Below are positions 25,758 to 35,828 of a stretch of DNA of 64,000 nt, in pieces; the stretch's first letter is position 1, and each line of letters begins with the position of its first letter. Under the pieces are notes generated by a model that was not told where the DNA came from, searched no databases, and saw only the letters and a program-made list of their open reading frames with translations. The position numbers were made by a program, and so were the translations under genes. This stretch comes from Bacillus subtilis subsp. subtilis. GTDB lineage: Bacteria; Pseudomonadota; Gammaproteobacteria; Xanthomonadales; Xanthomonadaceae. Location of the stretch: assembly GCA_021733645.1 (NCBI GenBank), contig JAHREJ010000017.1:1-64000 (forward strand), in the 5' to 3' direction.

Positions 25758-26951
25758 TCACCGTATGCGGTCAACGGCACGCGCGTCCAGGTCCGGGCAG
25801 CGGTTGAACACCGCGAACCGCTGCAGCGCCGTGCGCAATGCTGGCAGGAACTGGTCCCGATCCAGCGCGCCGTCCTCCAGGTGCAGGCGCAACACCTCCA
25901 GCCGCTGTTCGCCCCGATGCGCCTTGCAGTCCACCCGGCCCACCAGTCGGTCGCCGAACAGGATGGGCAGGCAGAAGTAGCCGTGCACGCGTTTGTCCGC
26001 GGCCACATAGCATTCAACCCGGTAGTCGAATGCGAACAGCGCCCCCAGGCGATCGCGGTGGATGACCAGGTTGTCGAACGGGGACAGGATCCTCACCTCG
26101 CGGCGCAGCCGCGACGGCTGTTCCAGGGCGGCGACATCGACATACGCGGTGAGGCCATCCTTGCCTTTCCACACGTTCAGCAGCCCCGCATCAACGCGCT
26201 CGTCCACGATGGCGCGCATTCCATCACGCAGCTCCTTGCCACTTCGCAGGTGCAGCAGCTGTTTCAGGGTAAAGACCCCGTGTGACCTTCGCGTGGTCTC
26301 CAACAGATGGGTTGCGTACTCGCGCAGCGTGGGAACGCTCAGGTCGATGCCGGCCGGCAGGCAGCGTTCGGCGAGGTCATAGGATTTTTCCATGCCGTTG
26401 CGTTCGCATACCATCAGGTCGCCGCGCATGAACAGGGTCTCGAAGGCGCGCCGGCCGGGCCCCTGGTTCCACCAGCTGCCTTTTTCTTCAGTGGCCCGCT
26501 CCAGGTGGCGCATCCGCAGCGGGCCGTCCGCACGCACCCGCGCCAGGATCTGTTTCATCAGCCGCTGGTCGCCGCCGCTGAAATAGCGGCTTTCTCCGTT
26601 CCGGATCGACAGCATCCGGGGCAGTGCATAGCGGTAGTCGCGCATCGGAAGATAGGCCGCGGCGTGATACCAGTACTCGAATATCTGCCGGTCGCCGACC
26701 AGGCGGTTCAGGTGGGCCGGGTCGTAGCCGGGAACGCGATTCCACAGCACATGGTGATGCGCGCGCTCCACCACCGACAGCGTGTCGATCTGCACGTAGC
26801 CCAGGTGTTCGATGGCACGCCGGGTTCCGGCCTGGCCGGCGCCAAACGGCTGCGCGGATGCCAGCCCCTGGGAGTGCAGCGCCAGACGCCTCAAGGGTGA
26901 TGTGGTGGAAGCGTCGCGCACTGCGTGGGGTCCGATCGGCGATGCCTGCAT
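25758..26951 (-). CDS. YcaQ-type DNA glycosylase (HTH_42 family)
   Basis: 397-residue protein of the winged-helix family that includes E. coli YcaQ and Streptomyces AlkZ, glycosylases that unhook bulky or crosslinked bases. The catalytic QxD motif is visible in LGYVQIDTLSVVERAHH (about residue 50). ILSPFDNLVIHRDR near residue 290 and VDCKAHRGEQRLEV near 350 are also family-typical. I place the start at 26951 (MQASPIGPHAV); upstream in-frame sequence is Arg/Pro-rich and unlike the family. No strong ribosome site. Good family match; substrate not inferable. Confidence 0.85.
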   Translation of the reverse strand: MQASPIGPHAVRDASTTSPLRRLALHSQGLASAQPFGAGQAGTRRAIEHLGYVQIDTLSVVERAHHHVLWNRVPGYDPAHLNRLVGDRQIFEYWYHAAAYLPMRDYRYALPRMLSIRNGESRYFSGGDQRLMKQILARVRADGPLRMRHLERATEEKGSWWNQGPGRRAFETLFMRGDLMVCERNGMEKSYDLAERCLPAGIDLSVPTLREYATHLLETTRRSHGVFTLKQLLHLRSGKELRDGMRAIVDERVDAGLLNVWKGKDGLTAYVDVAALEQPSRLRREVRILSPFDNLVIHRDRLGALFAFDYRVECYVAADKRVHGYFCLPILFGDRLVGRVDCKAHRGEQRLEVLRLHLEDGALDRDQFLPALRTALQRFAVFNRCPDLDARAVDRIR

Positions 26952-27019
26952 GATGCAGTGAATCGTCGGCGCGTGCCGGGTGTGGCATCGCCGATGCACC
27001 GTCGTCGCAGCAGTCTCTG

Positions 27020-27304
27020 CTAGCGGCGGTGCGGGTCCTGAAGGGTCGTCGCCACGGCATCGCCACTCAACCCCAGGTCCCATGCCAGGCCGAGCAGCGC
27101 CGACGTCGGCGCGGCGGCGTCGTCGGTCTGCGGTGGCAGTTGCGCCAGTTCGCGCTGTGCCAGCTGCTCCAGCCGTGCCAGCAGGGCGCGCCCACGCAGC
27201 GGGATGTCGAGCGGCACCGCAGGCGTCGCTGCGACCGCGGCGGCCGCCTCGGACGAGGCAGCGGGGGAGGGGGCGGCGATGTGGGGGGCGGTCGTCAACA
27301 ACAT
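27020..27304 (-). CDS. small Ala-rich hypothetical protein
   Basis: A 94-residue frame starting [20 protein letters not shown] and continuing as an amphipathic helical segment (GRALLARLEQLAQRELAQLP). It lies about 100 bp downstream of the chemoreceptor on the same strand, behind a 14-bp hairpin. No family recognised and no good ribosome site. It could be a small cytoplasmic protein or non-coding. A longer frame from 27472 would overlap the chemoreceptor end and is less likely. Confidence 0.4.
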   Translation of the reverse strand: MLLTTAPHIAAPSPAASSEAAAAVAATPAVPLDIPLRGRALLARLEQLAQRELAQLPPQTDDAAAPTSALLGLAWDLGLSGDAVATTLQDPHRR

Positions 27305-27340
27305 GGGTCGATCATCTGCAGCCAGGACGGGGGGTGCAAG

Positions 27341-27373
27341 CACAACGGCCCCGGGGACACCGGGGCCGTTGTG
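27341..27373 (-). terminator. hairpin downstream of the chemoreceptor gene
   Basis: A 14-bp perfect stem (27341-27354 with 27360-27373) and 5-base loop, 30 bp beyond the chemoreceptor stop. There is no T-tract, so it may be a weak or Rho-assisted terminator or a 3'-end stabiliser. Confidence 0.55.
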
Positions 27374-27402
27374 GGTGCCGTTGCCGGCACGCGCCATCTC
27401 GG

Positions 27403-28593
27403 TCAGAACAGCTCGACCGCGCCGGCGGCCATGCTCTGCTGGGCCACGGCCTTGTGCGGCGGACGCTCCCATTCGCTGCGCATCTCACGCAGGCGGCTGC
27501 CGGTGCGCTGCAGCGCGGTGACCACTTCCTCGTCGAACACGCCGCCATTGCGATGCAGCAGTTCCTGCAGCGCCACCGCTTCGCGGTTGATCGCGGTCAG
27601 GCGGTCCAGGTGGGTGTGCACGCCGCCCAGGGCCTGGGTGGCAATGTCTTCAAACTGCAGGGCGCGCACCGCTTCGGCCACGCTGCTGTCGATGGCACGG
27701 CCGCACTCGGAGATCTCGCGCATGCCGTCGCCCAGCGAGGCGTTGATCTGGGCCACGTTGTCCAGCATCTGCGCGGCCTCATGGCGCGCTTCGCGGGACC
27801 GGTCCATATCGCGCGAGGCCATGTGCGACACCGTTTCGCGGACCTTGGCAATGGCGTCCTTGGAGCTGTGGGCCAGCTTGCGGATCTGCTCGTTGAAGGT
27901 GGTGGAGCGCTCGGACAGGTTGCGCACCTCGTCGGCGACCACCGCAAAGCCGCGACCGGCCTCACCGGCACGCGCTGCTTCGATGGCCGCGTTCAGCGCC
28001 AGCAGGTTGGTCTGGTCGGCGATGGACTTGACGTCTTCCAGCAGGGCGAAGATGCCATCCAGGTGCTGGGCCATCTGGTCGATATGCTGCACGGTGTTGC
28101 TGCTCTGGCCACTCACCTGCTCCAGCGCTTCCACCAGTTGTTCCATCCGGTGGCTGGCATGCTGGGCGAAGCGGGCCACGTCGACGCCGGCGCCGCCGTC
28201 TTCACCGGCACGGTCGACGATGCGCGCCAGGGCCTGGCTCTGCTGGCGCGACTTGCGGTTCATGGCATCGAAACTGCCGCCCAGGCCCGCCACCGCATGG
28301 CGGATCAGGTCGCGGGCGCGTTCGACTTCGCCGCGCGAGCCGTCCACTTCGTTGACCACGAACGAGCGCAGTTCGGTCAGCAGCTGGTCCTGCTCGCGCA
28401 GGATCCGGGCGTGCTCGGGTGACCGTTGGGTCTGGGCCCGGGCGGACCACCAGGCAAAGCCCAGCCAGCTCAACGTCATCGTGGTCAGGATCGCCCAACG
28501 CAGGGCGACCGGCCACTCGAAGCCGATGGCAAAAGGAAGAAGCAGGGTCAGGACCAGGGGGGCGGCCAGACGGATGAAGATGCGTGAGTACAT
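27403..28593 (-). CDS. methyl-accepting chemotaxis protein without periplasmic domain
   Basis: 396-residue chemoreceptor. Two adjacent membrane helices (about 7-27 and 31-50) leave almost no periplasmic loop, so the signal must be sensed in the membrane or cytoplasm. The cytoplasmic coiled coil contains the conserved hairpin tip ([20 protein letters not shown] then [18 protein letters not shown]), which contacts CheA/CheW. No CheR-tethering pentapeptide is seen at the C-terminus. The start at 28593 lies 29 bp after a FliA promoter, so it is co-regulated with the flagellum. Confidence 0.93.
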   Translation of the reverse strand: MYSRIFIRLAAPLVLTLLLPFAIGFEWPVALRWAILTTMTLSWLGFAWWSARAQTQRSPEHARILREQDQLLTELRSFVVNEVDGSRGEVERARDLIRHAVAGLGGSFDAMNRKSRQQSQALARIVDRAGEDGGAGVDVARFAQHASHRMEQLVEALEQVSGQSSNTVQHIDQMAQHLDGIFALLEDVKSIADQTNLLALNAAIEAARAGEAGRGFAVVADEVRNLSERSTTFNEQIRKLAHSSKDAIAKVRETVSHMASRDMDRSREARHEAAQMLDNVAQINASLGDGMREISECGRAIDSSVAEAVRALQFEDIATQALGGVHTHLDRLTAINREAVALQELLHRNGGVFDEEVVTALQRTGSRLREMRSEWERPPHKAVAQQSMAAGAVELF

Positions 28594-28621
28594 GGACGTT
28601 CTCGGGAAGTGCACGGTTGAT

Positions 28622-28648
28622 GTATCGGCCGTACCCCCGTTTGCTTTA
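28622..28648 (-). promoter_or_regulatory. FliA (sigma-28) promoter of the chemoreceptor gene
   Basis: The minus strand reads TAAA (28648-28645), 15 bases, GCCGATAC (28629-28622). The -10 is the same octamer as at cheV. It shows that this receptor, 12 kb from the flagellar genes, belongs to the class III regulon. Confidence 0.88.
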
Positions 28649-28774
28649 GTGCTGCACTGCACATTGGATCGAAAATGCGCCCCCCCCGCGTAACGCCTCG
28701 CCATGCGCGGCCCGGGCGGGTCGGGTGCCCCTGTCAGCCCCGCATGGCCTGGCGCTCCCGATGCCCGCGCCGGT

Positions 28775-29389
28775 TCAGCGCAACTGGCGGTCCACGGCCT
28801 CGATCATCGCCTTGCGCGAGAGCAGGAAGTCCCAGTACTGGCCGCCGGTCTGGCGCCACAGCACCGCCGAACGCACCGCGGCCAGCAGCAGGGCGCGGAT
28901 TTCGGCCACCACCCCGGCCTGGCCAAGGTAGTGCGGGTTGCCCTGCACCATCACGCGCGGCTTGAGGTTGCTGATGGTGTCGGCGTACAGGCCGCCCAGG
29001 GCCGCCAGCACGTCCGGGTGGGCGCTGTCGCCCAGGTCGGTGGCCTGCTGCCGGGCGCGTTCGATGCCCTGGCTGACCTTTTCCACCACGGCGTGTTCGC
29101 GTACAAAGCGGCGTTCCAGCTGCAGCACGGCCAGGGCCAGCCGCGGCAGGGTCTCGTCCTGGCCCTGGTTGCGGAAGTAGTTGTGCAGCAGACGCAGCCC
29201 CGGTGCCACATTGGCCGGGCTGCCGTAAATGGCCTGGGGGGTCTCGGCGTCGATGCGGAACACGCTATCGACCGCGGTGCGCACCACGGCCGCTTCGGAG
29301 TGGCCGGTTTCGGCGATGCGGCGCACCTGCTGCAGGGCCTGGGCAATACCGGCCAGAGCAAGAACGCGGTCGTCGACGGAAAAACTCAT
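28775..29389 (-). CDS. hflD: HflD homologue
   Basis: 204-residue helical protein of the HflD (YcfC) family, known in E. coli as a membrane-associated factor that binds lambda CII. Family features are [20 protein letters not shown] at the N-terminus and [20 protein letters not shown] with ALWRQTGG-like sequence near the C-terminus. It overlaps the mnmA stop by 4 bp; the mnmA-hflD pairing is conserved in gammaproteobacteria and supports the call. Cellular role outside phage biology is unclear. Confidence 0.9.
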   Translation of the reverse strand: MSFSVDDRVLALAGIAQALQQVRRIAETGHSEAAVVRTAVDSVFRIDAETPQAIYGSPANVAPGLRLLHNYFRNQGQDETLPRLALAVLQLERRFVREHAVVEKVSQGIERARQQATDLGDSAHPDVLAALGGLYADTISNLKPRVMVQGNPHYLGQAGVVAEIRALLLAAVRSAVLWRQTGGQYWDFLLSRKAMIEAVDRQLR

Positions 29390-30525
29390 GCAGCAGATAC
29401 CTCAAAGGGGGAAGGAACGGTCCGCAGCCGCTGTTCCAGCGGCGCATCGGTGGCGGCGATCACCGCGCCACCCAGGCAGACCTCATCGTCATACAACACC
29501 AACGATTGACCGGGGGTGACGGCGCGCTGCGGGCGGGCGAAGACCACCTCCAGGCTGCCATCATCGCGCACGTTGACCGTGCAAGGCTCGTCCGGCTGGC
29601 GGTAGCGGGTCTGCGCGGTGCAGGTGAAGCGGCGCGCGGGCGGGGCGCCGGCAATCCAGTGGGCCGTCTCCGAATGCAGCCGGGTGGACAACAGCCACGG
29701 GCTGTCGCGGTCCTGGTCCACATACAGCACGTTGCTGGCCACGTCCTTGCCCACCACATACCAGGGCGCGGCAGGGCGTCCACGCACGCCGCCGATGTTC
29801 AGGCCTTCGCGCTGGCCCAGGGTGAAATAGAACACGCCGGGGTGCTCGGCGATCAACGCCCCGTCCGGGTCACGGATCTCACCGGTCCTGGCCGGCAGGT
29901 AGCGGCCCAGGAACTCGCGGAAATCGCGTTCGCCGATGAAACAGATGCCGGTGGAATCTTTCTTGGCGTGGGTTGGCAGCGCCGCATCGCGGGCAATCCG
30001 GCGCAGGTCGTTCTTCTGCAGGTCGCCAATGGGGAACAGGGTCGCCGCCAGCTGGGCCTGGCCCAACTGGTGCAGGAAGTAACTCTGGTCCTTGCTGCGG
30101 TCGGCGCCACGCAGCAGCGCCCAGCGCCCGCCCACCTGGGCCACGCGGGCGTAGTGGCCGGTGGCGATACGCTCGGCGCCCAGCTCGCGGGCCGCGTCCA
30201 GGAAATGCTTGAACTTCACCTCGCGGTTGCACAGCACGTCCGGGTTGGGGGTGCGCCCGGCGGCGTATTCGGCCAGGAAGTGTGCGAACACGCCCTGCCA
30301 GTATTCGTTGGAGAAATCGCGGAAGTGGAACGGAATGCCCAGCAGGCCACATACCGCCACCGCGTCGCGGCGGTCGTCCTCGGCGCGGCAGTCGCCGCTG
30401 CCGTCGTCGGCCCAGTTCTGCATGAACAGCCCGGCCACCGGCTCGCCCTGCTGGACCAGCCGCCACGCCGCCACCGAGGAATCCACGCCGCCGGACACCC
30501 CGACCATGATCCGAGGGGTACTCAT
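29386..30525 (-). CDS. mnmA: tRNA 2-thiouridylase MnmA
   Basis: 379-residue enzyme that thiolates U34 of tRNA(Lys, Glu, Gln). The PP-loop GVSGGVDSS binds ATP at residues 9-17. Catalytic cysteines are Cys99 ([13 protein letters not shown]) and Cys195 ([13 protein letters not shown]). The C-terminal beta-barrel (about 290-370) completes the family architecture. The start at 30525 overlaps the Nudix gene by 4 bp. It is the third gene of a four-gene operon running from 31449. Confidence 0.97.
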   Translation of the reverse strand: MSTPRIMVGVSGGVDSSVAAWRLVQQGEPVAGLFMQNWADDGSGDCRAEDDRRDAVAVCGLLGIPFHFRDFSNEYWQGVFAHFLAEYAAGRTPNPDVLCNREVKFKHFLDAARELGAERIATGHYARVAQVGGRWALLRGADRSKDQSYFLHQLGQAQLAATLFPIGDLQKNDLRRIARDAALPTHAKKDSTGICFIGERDFREFLGRYLPARTGEIRDPDGALIAEHPGVFYFTLGQREGLNIGGVRGRPAAPWYVVGKDVASNVLYVDQDRDSPWLLSTRLHSETAHWIAGAPPARRFTCTAQTRYRQPDEPCTVNVRDDGSLEVVFARPQRAVTPGQSLVLYDDEVCLGGAVIAATDAPLEQRLRTVPSPFEVSAA

Positions 30526-30983
30526 ACCGTCTCCTTCACGATCGACAGCGGGTGGCGCTTGCCGCCAAGGTAGTCGGCCACCACCTCCCAGACCAGCGGG
30601 CTGCGCAGCCGCGAAGCGGCAGCCTGCAGTTCGGCCGGACTCAGCCACACGGCGCGCAGGATGCCGGCGTCGAGCGGGCGGTCCGGCACGTGGTGCAGGG
30701 CGTCGGCGGCAAAGGCGAAGCGCAGGAACGCCGTGCCGTCCGGAGCCGTCCACTGGTAGACCCCGATGAAGGCGCTCAAGCGCACCTGCCAGCCGGTTTC
30801 CTCCAGCGTTTCGCGCACGGCTGCCGCGGCCAGGCTTTCGCCTGGCTCCAGGTGCCCGGCCGGCTGGTTGAGCACGTCGCGGCCATCGATGCGCTCTTCC
30901 ACCACCAACAGGCGCCCGTCACGCACCACCACGGTGGCAACGGTGACATGGGGCGCCCAGCGCGGGTCCTGCACGGCGTTCAC
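30522..30983 (-). CDS. Nudix hydrolase, NudJ-like
   Basis: 153-residue phosphohydrolase. The Nudix box is complete ([20 protein letters not shown] followed by TGW, about 45-67). [17 protein letters not shown]-type sequence and its position directly before mnmA match NudJ (YmfB), which hydrolyses nucleoside di/triphosphates and thiamine pyrophosphates. I choose the GTG at 30983, one base after the stop of the upstream gene, since the longer frame would overlap that gene. Substrate is inferred from context only. Confidence 0.85.
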   Translation of the reverse strand: MNAVQDPRWAPHVTVATVVVRDGRLLVVEERIDGRDVLNQPAGHLEPGESLAAAAVRETLEETGWQVRLSAFIGVYQWTAPDGTAFLRFAFAADALHHVPDRPLDAGILRAVWLSPAELQAAASRLRSPLVWEVVADYLGGKRHPLSIVKETV

Positions 30984-30984
30984 T

Positions 30985-31449
30985 TCAGTACTCGTCCGTT
31001 TCGGTGAGTTCGTTTTCCATCGCATCGGCGGTGCGCATGGCCGCGTCGATGGCATCGCTCAGCGCGGCCGAGCTGGCATTGGCGTCCACCTTGACCACGA
31101 ACATCGCCAGCTGATCCTGCTTCACCCACGCGCCCAGCTTGGCGTCCTGGGAATCTTCCAGCAGGCGGTTGGCCACGGCGGCGGGGAACTGCTTGCCGGG
31201 GGAGTTGTAGCCGGGCGACCAGATCTCGCGGATCTTGTGGCTGCCGAACTCTTCCACCGACGAGCGCACGAAGACCAGCTGGGTGCGATCCTCGCCAACG
31301 TCGAAGACCAGCTTGTAGTCGCCGTCTTCGTCGATCTCGAAGGGGTAGTCCAGCTGCTTGAGCACACGGCCGACGGCCTTGTCGGGTTCGGCTGCGTGGG
31401 CGCCGAACATCGTGGCGGTCAGCAACAGCGCGGTGACGATCCTTTTCAT
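30985..31449 (-). CDS. secreted YbjN-like protein
   Basis: 154-residue protein with a Sec signal peptide (MKRIVTALLLTATMFGAHAA). The mature part (VLKQLDYPFEIDEDGDYKLV, FDVGEDRTQLVFVRSSVEEF, NRLLEDSQDAKLGAWV) resembles the YbjN/T3SS-chaperone-like fold. The family is linked to stress and motility phenotypes in enterics, but most YbjN proteins are cytoplasmic, so the export signal is notable. It is the first gene of the operon with the Nudix gene, mnmA and hflD, and is divergent from clpS. Confidence 0.7.
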   Translation of the reverse strand: MKRIVTALLLTATMFGAHAAEPDKAVGRVLKQLDYPFEIDEDGDYKLVFDVGEDRTQLVFVRSSVEEFGSHKIREIWSPGYNSPGKQFPAAVANRLLEDSQDAKLGAWVKQDQLAMFVVKVDANASSAALSDAIDAAMRTADAMENELTETDEY

Positions 31450-31532
31450 GAAATCCCTGTGAAAGTGTGGGTGGGGTGGGAGGGTGGAGCATGCAGATTG
31501 TGAAGGTCGACAGGGATAACGTCCAATCCCGC

Positions 31533-31538
31533 TATAAT
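31533..31538 (+). promoter_or_regulatory. sigma-70 -10 box of clpS
   Basis: A perfect TATAAT ends 6 bases before the clpS ATG, so transcription would start at the ATG itself. No convincing -35 at 16-18 bp is seen. Confidence 0.55.
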
Positions 31539-31544
31539 GGTCGG

Positions 31545-31877
31545 ATGCCCCGCGAGCCCTCCCAAGAACCCCACCACGATCACGGCGTCATGCTGGAACC
31601 GGCCCGGCCGGAGGTGGCGCCGCCGCCGTTCTACCAGGTGATGCTGCTCAATGACGACTACACCCCGATGGATTTCGTGGTGACCGTCCTGCAGAGCTTC
31701 TTCGCCATGGACCTGGACAAGGCCACCCAGGTGATGCTCCACGTCCACACCCGCGGTCGCGGTGTGTGCGGGGTGTTCACCCGTGAGGTCGCCGAGTCCA
31801 AGGTCGCCCAGGTCAACGAATTCTCGCGCATGAACCAGCACCCGCTGTTGTGCACGATGGAAAAGACCAGCGCCTAG
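31545..31877 (+). CDS. clpS: ClpAP adaptor ClpS
   Basis: 110-residue N-recognin that hands substrates with N-terminal Leu, Phe, Tyr or Trp to ClpAP. The core [20 protein letters not shown] holds the DD pair that binds the alpha-amino group. [20 protein letters not shown] contains the His of the binding pocket. Start at 31545 gives the family-normal length. An ATG 54 bp upstream is possible but adds a tail absent from relatives. It is convergent with the kinase-like gene at 31874, sharing CTAG as both stops, while clpA follows 950 bp downstream on the same strand. Confidence 0.95.
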   Translation: MPREPSQEPHHDHGVMLEPARPEVAPPPFYQVMLLNDDYTPMDFVVTVLQSFFAMDLDKATQVMLHVHTRGRGVCGVFTREVAESKVAQVNEFSRMNQHPLLCTMEKTSA

Positions 31878-32686
31878 GCGCCCAGCTGGCGCAGCGCCAT
31901 GCCCGCCACCGCCAGGTCGATGTCGGCCGGGTCGCCATCCCCCAGGAACCACACCGCCGACAGGCCTGCGCTGGCCGCAATCCAGCGCAGCAGCCGCGTG
32001 CGCTCCAGTCCGGCCAGCGCGCCCACCTGGTCCAGCCGGTGGGCGAAGATGGCCGGGCGGGTGGCCACATGGATGCCCGGGCCGCACAGGTCCGGGTTGC
32101 AGAACAGGATGGTGTAATCGAAGGCGCGGTCGCCGAACAGCCGTTTGGGGTCGATCGCCAGCCAGCCGCGTGGCCCCGCGTCGAGCACGTTGTCATGGTG
32201 CAGGTCGCCATGCAGGGGGCGCTGTTCAACCTGGCCGGCCAGCAGTGCCTGCGCCAGCGATCTGCACTGTTCCAGCAATGGCGACAACCCAACGCGGGGG
32301 TGCAGCAGGTCCTTGAACCAGTCCTGCAGCGGCACCAGCCCGTCCGGCACGCTGCCACGGGGGTGGTGCAGCCGCGCGGCGGTGGCGCACAGCACCTGCG
32401 TTGCGCGGGCATCCTGGCCGCCTGTGGACATCGCGCGCAGTGACCGGCCGGGGCTGGCCCGCTCGATCAGCACCGCCTCGTGGTCATGGGCCAGCAGCCG
32501 CACCGCGCCATCGCCGTCCCACCAGCGCAGCAGGCGGTGGCCGTTGCGCTCTTCGGTCTCCGTGCTCACCTTCAGCATGGCGGCCGTACCGTCGGCCAGG
32601 CGGACCGGCCACAGCCGGGCGTGCGCGGTGGTGATGACATCGCCATCACGGACAAGCTGCCATTGGGTGAGCTGGAGTTCGGGCAT
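31874..32686 (-). CDS. aminoglycoside/hydroxyurea phosphotransferase-family kinase
   Basis: 270-residue kinase-fold protein of the APH(6)/hydroxyurea group (APH_6_hur). The catalytic loop [11 protein letters not shown] (about 170) and metal-binding [16 protein letters not shown] (about 188) are clear. An N-terminal lobe with [13 protein letters not shown] supplies the nucleotide lysine. Relatives include streptomycin 6-phosphotransferases, but many members are housekeeping kinases of unknown substrate. It is inserted between clpS and clpA on the opposite strand, an unusual split of that pair. Confidence 0.8.
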   Translation of the reverse strand: MPELQLTQWQLVRDGDVITTAHARLWPVRLADGTAAMLKVSTETEERNGHRLLRWWDGDGAVRLLAHDHEAVLIERASPGRSLRAMSTGGQDARATQVLCATAARLHHPRGSVPDGLVPLQDWFKDLLHPRVGLSPLLEQCRSLAQALLAGQVEQRPLHGDLHHDNVLDAGPRGWLAIDPKRLFGDRAFDYTILFCNPDLCGPGIHVATRPAIFAHRLDQVGALAGLERTRLLRWIAASAGLSAVWFLGDGDPADIDLAVAGMALRQLGA

Positions 32687-32825
32687 GATGGAGTCGCTGG
32701 ATGCGCCTGGGGAATCCGGGGTGGATTGTGGACCGCTAACGCCGTCTGAACGCACCGATCCGCTAGGGTGATGGAAATTGCGCAGCAAGGCCGCATATTG
32801 TTCCCACCTGCCGCCGGAGTAGAAC

Positions 32826-35108
32826 ATGTTCAGTAAAGACCTCGAACACACCATCGGTCAGTGCTACAAGCGCGCCCGTGAGGCCCGGCATGAGTTCATG
32901 ACGGTGGAACACCTGCTGCTGGCACTGCTCGACAACCCGTCCGCCCAAGCCGTGCTCAAGGCCTGCGGGGCTGACGCCGAGCGCCTGCGCCAGGAACTGG
33001 AGCAGGCCATCGAGGCTTCGGTCTCGCGCCTGGCCGAAGACGATGGCCGCGACACCCAGCCCACGCTGGGCTTCCAGCGCGTCCTGCAGCGGGCCGTGTA
33101 CCACGTGCAGTCCTCGGGCAAGAAGGAGGTGACCGGCGCCAACGTGCTGGTGGCCATCTTCGGCGAGAAGGACTCCCACGCCGTGTACTACCTCAACCAG
33201 CAGGACGTGACCCGGCTGGATATCGTCAATTACCTGTCCCACGGCATCGCCAAGCTGGGTGAAGACGGCGAGGTGCCGCCGGCCGCCGATGGCGAAAGCC
33301 GCGCCGAGGGCGGCGAGGGGGAAGGCAAGGGCGATGCCCTGGCCGAGTTCGCCAGCAACCTCAACGAAGCCGCCCGCAATGGCCGGATCGACCCGCTGGT
33401 CGGCCGTCGCGATGAAATCGAGCGCACCATCCAGGTGCTGTGCCGCCGCCGCAAGAACAACCCGCTGTACGTGGGCGAGGCCGGCGTGGGCAAGACCGCC
33501 ATCGCCGAGGGCCTGGCCAAGCGCATCGTGGAAGGCTCGGTACCGGACGTTCTGGCCGATGCGGTGATCTATTCGCTGGACCTGGGCGCCCTGGTGGCCG
33601 GCACCAAGTACCGCGGCGATTTCGAGAAGCGCCTGAAGGGCGTGCTCACCGCGCTCAAGAAGATGCCCAATGCGGTGCTGTTCATCGATGAAATCCACAC
33701 CATCATCGGGGCCGGCTCGGCCTCGGGTGGCACGATGGATGCCTCCAACCTGATCAAGCCGGCACTGGCCTCCGGCGAGCTGCGCTGCATCGGCTCGACC
33801 ACCTTCCAGGAATACCGCGGCATCTTCGAGAAGGACCGCGCGCTGGCACGGCGCTTCCAGAAGATCGACATCGTCGAGCCGACCGTGGGTGAAACCTACG
33901 AAATCCTGCAGGGCCTCAAGCCCCGTTACGAGGCGCACCACGGCGTCACCTACGCCGACGATGCGCTGCAGGCGGCAGTGGACCTGTCGGTCAAGCACAT
34001 CGGCGACCGCCTGCTGCCGGACAAGGCGATCGATGTGATCGACGAGGCCGGTGCACGCCAGCGCCTGCTGCCCGAGGGCGAGCGCAAGGAGCTGATCGAC
34101 ATCGAAGAGATCGAAACGATCGTGGCCAAGATGGCGCGCATTCCGGCCAAGCAGGTCAGCGCCACCGACAAGGACGTGCTGCAGCATCTGGAGCGCAACC
34201 TGAAAATGGTGATCTTCGGCCAGGACCCGGCGATCGAGACGCTGTCGTCGGCGATCAAGCTGGCCCGTTCCGGCCTGGCCAACCCGGAAAAGCCGATCGG
34301 CAACTTCCTGTTCGCCGGCCCCACCGGCGTGGGCAAGACCGAGGTGACCAAGCAGCTGGCGCTGCAGCTGGGCATCGAGCTGGTCCGCTTTGACATGAGC
34401 GAGTACATGGAGCCGCATTCGATCAGCCGCCTGATCGGTGCGCCCCCGGGCTACGTTGGGTTCGACCAGGGGGGCCTGCTCACCGAGAAGATCGTCAAGA
34501 CCCCGCACTGCGTGCTGCTGCTGGACGAGGTGGAAAAGGCCCACCCGGACATCTTCAACATCCTGCTGCAGGTCATGGACCGTGGCGTGCTCACCGACAC
34601 CAACGGGCGCGAGGCCAACTTCAAGAACGTGGTGCTGGTGATGACCACCAATGCCGGCGCGGCGCAGGCCTCACGGCGTTCCATCGGCTTCACCCGCCAG
34701 GACCATGCCACCGATGCGATGGAAATCCTGCGCAAGAGCTTCACGCCGGAGTTCCGCAACCGCCTCGATGCGGTGGTGCAGTTCCAGCCGCTGGGCTTCG
34801 AGCACATCCTGCGCGTGGTGGACAAGTTCCTGATCGAGCTGGAAATGCTGCTGCAGGAAAAGCACGTCAGCCTGTCGGCCACCCCGACCGCGCGCGACTG
34901 GCTGGCCCGCCACGGCTTCGACCCGCTGATGGGTGCCCGCCCGATGGCGCGCGTGATCCAGGACAAGGTCAAGCGCCCGCTGGCCGACGAACTGCTGTTC
35001 GGCAAGCTGGTCAATGGCGGACGGGTCAGTATCGACGTCCGCGACGACGAGCTGTTCGTGGAAAGCCAGGCCGAACCGGAGCGGCTGCTCCCGGCCACGG
35101 TGGAATAA
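32826..35108 (+). CDS. clpA: ClpA, ATPase subunit of the ClpAP protease
   Basis: 760-residue AAA+ unfoldase. N-domain about 1-145 binds ClpS ([20 protein letters not shown]). D1 has Walker A GEAGVGKT (about 217-224) and Walker [10 protein letters not shown]2 has GPTGVGKT (about 498-505) and [13 protein letters not shown]. There is no M-domain, so it is ClpA rather than ClpB/ClpC. The ClpP-docking loop reads IGF (RRSIGFTRQ) instead of the enteric IGL. A 13-bp hairpin follows at 35181. Confidence 0.97.
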   Translation: MFSKDLEHTIGQCYKRAREARHEFMTVEHLLLALLDNPSAQAVLKACGADAERLRQELEQAIEASVSRLAEDDGRDTQPTLGFQRVLQRAVYHVQSSGKKEVTGANVLVAIFGEKDSHAVYYLNQQDVTRLDIVNYLSHGIAKLGEDGEVPPAADGESRAEGGEGEGKGDALAEFASNLNEAARNGRIDPLVGRRDEIERTIQVLCRRRKNNPLYVGEAGVGKTAIAEGLAKRIVEGSVPDVLADAVIYSLDLGALVAGTKYRGDFEKRLKGVLTALKKMPNAVLFIDEIHTIIGAGSASGGTMDASNLIKPALASGELRCIGSTTFQEYRGIFEKDRALARRFQKIDIVEPTVGETYEILQGLKPRYEAHHGVTYADDALQAAVDLSVKHIGDRLLPDKAIDVIDEAGARQRLLPEGERKELIDIEEIETIVAKMARIPAKQVSATDKDVLQHLERNLKMVIFGQDPAIETLSSAIKLARSGLANPEKPIGNFLFAGPTGVGKTEVTKQLALQLGIELVRFDMSEYMEPHSISRLIGAPPGYVGFDQGGLLTEKIVKTPHCVLLLDEVEKAHPDIFNILLQVMDRGVLTDTNGREANFKNVVLVMTTNAGAAQASRRSIGFTRQDHATDAMEILRKSFTPEFRNRLDAVVQFQPLGFEHILRVVDKFLIELEMLLQEKHVSLSATPTARDWLARHGFDPLMGARPMARVIQDKVKRPLADELLFGKLVNGGRVSIDVRDDELFVESQAEPERLLPATVE

Positions 35109-35180
35109 GCCGGCGGGGTCACGGCCGCTGGCGGTGACCCCTCCACCCGGCACGTCATGGCCGTTGGCCGCCACGCGCCA

Positions 35181-35210
35181 GCAATGAAGCCCCGCTCGGG
35201 GCTTCATTGC
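35181..35210. terminator. hairpin between convergent clpA and a secreted-protein gene
   Basis: GCAATGAAGCCCC-GCTC-GGGGCTTCATTGC, a 13-bp perfect stem with 4-base loop. It lacks a T-tract on either strand but its position between convergent genes suggests a bidirectional stop. Confidence 0.6.
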
Positions 35211-35233
35211 TGTCAGCCACCGTCCCCGATCGC

Positions 35234-35608
35234 CTAGCGGCGCGCCCGCGCCCGCGCGCCAAACTGCTTGGGCGTGATCAGTTCCACCTCGCTGATGGCG
35301 CACTTCTGCGATTTCGTGCGCAGGCTGCTCACCCCGCCGCCGCACAGCTGCCCGTCGCGCTCGGGGGTGTCGAAATGCAGGTCTGCGGTCTGTGCGGCGC
35401 TGGTGCAGCTGTCCTTGAAGCGCACGATGTAATGCTGGTCGGCATTGCGCAGCAGGATGTCGCGGTCGGCGCCGGCGCGCACGATCTGCTGGTCGGGCGA
35501 CAGCGTGATGCATGCAGCGCCGCTGGCCACCGGTGCCGGTTCGGCCGCGTGGGTGGCAGTGGCGAAACAGGTGCAGGCCAACAGGCTGAGCAGGGACAGG
35601 GTCTTCAT
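35234..35608 (-). CDS. small secreted cysteine-containing protein
   Basis: 124-residue protein with a signal peptide (MKTLSLLSLLACTCFATATH, cleavage near THAAEP). The mature part contains four cysteines in CITLSPDQQIVRAGADRDIL, KDSCTSA, GQLCGGG and KCAISEVELIT, allowing two disulfides. This layout resembles the DUF6491 group common in Xanthomonadaceae, but I hold that weakly. Basic C-terminal tail. Expected in the periplasm; function unknown. Confidence 0.65.
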   Translation of the reverse strand: MKTLSLLSLLACTCFATATHAAEPAPVASGAACITLSPDQQIVRAGADRDILLRNADQHYIVRFKDSCTSAAQTADLHFDTPERDGQLCGGGVSSLRTKSQKCAISEVELITPKQFGARARARR

Positions 35609-35764
35609 GGCAGGGGCCGGGGGATGGCGATCCGGATTGGATCGACAACCAGATTGCCGGGAAGCACGCCACGGCGAATCTGCGGCAAGGCAGCCTTACC
35701 GATGTCAGGGTGCACAGGGTCAGGGTGCCGCTTGGCAGGGGGTGGCCGCCTATCTGCACCCACG

Positions 35765-35792
35765 CAAAAAGGCCAGCTCCTGGCTGGCCTTC
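35765..35792 (-). terminator. intrinsic terminator of infA
   Basis: On the minus strand AAGGCCAGC (35791-35783) pairs with GCTGGCCTT (35777-35769), followed by TTTTT (35770-35766). It stands 37 bp after the infA stop. Confidence 0.92.
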
Positions 35793-35828
35793 TGGCGGGG
35801 CTTCTGTTGGGAAGCCGCCCCGAACCGC

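Noticed and set aside
32763-34544. 593-codon frame antisense to clpA
   Set aside because: Shadow of clpA with low-complexity composition.
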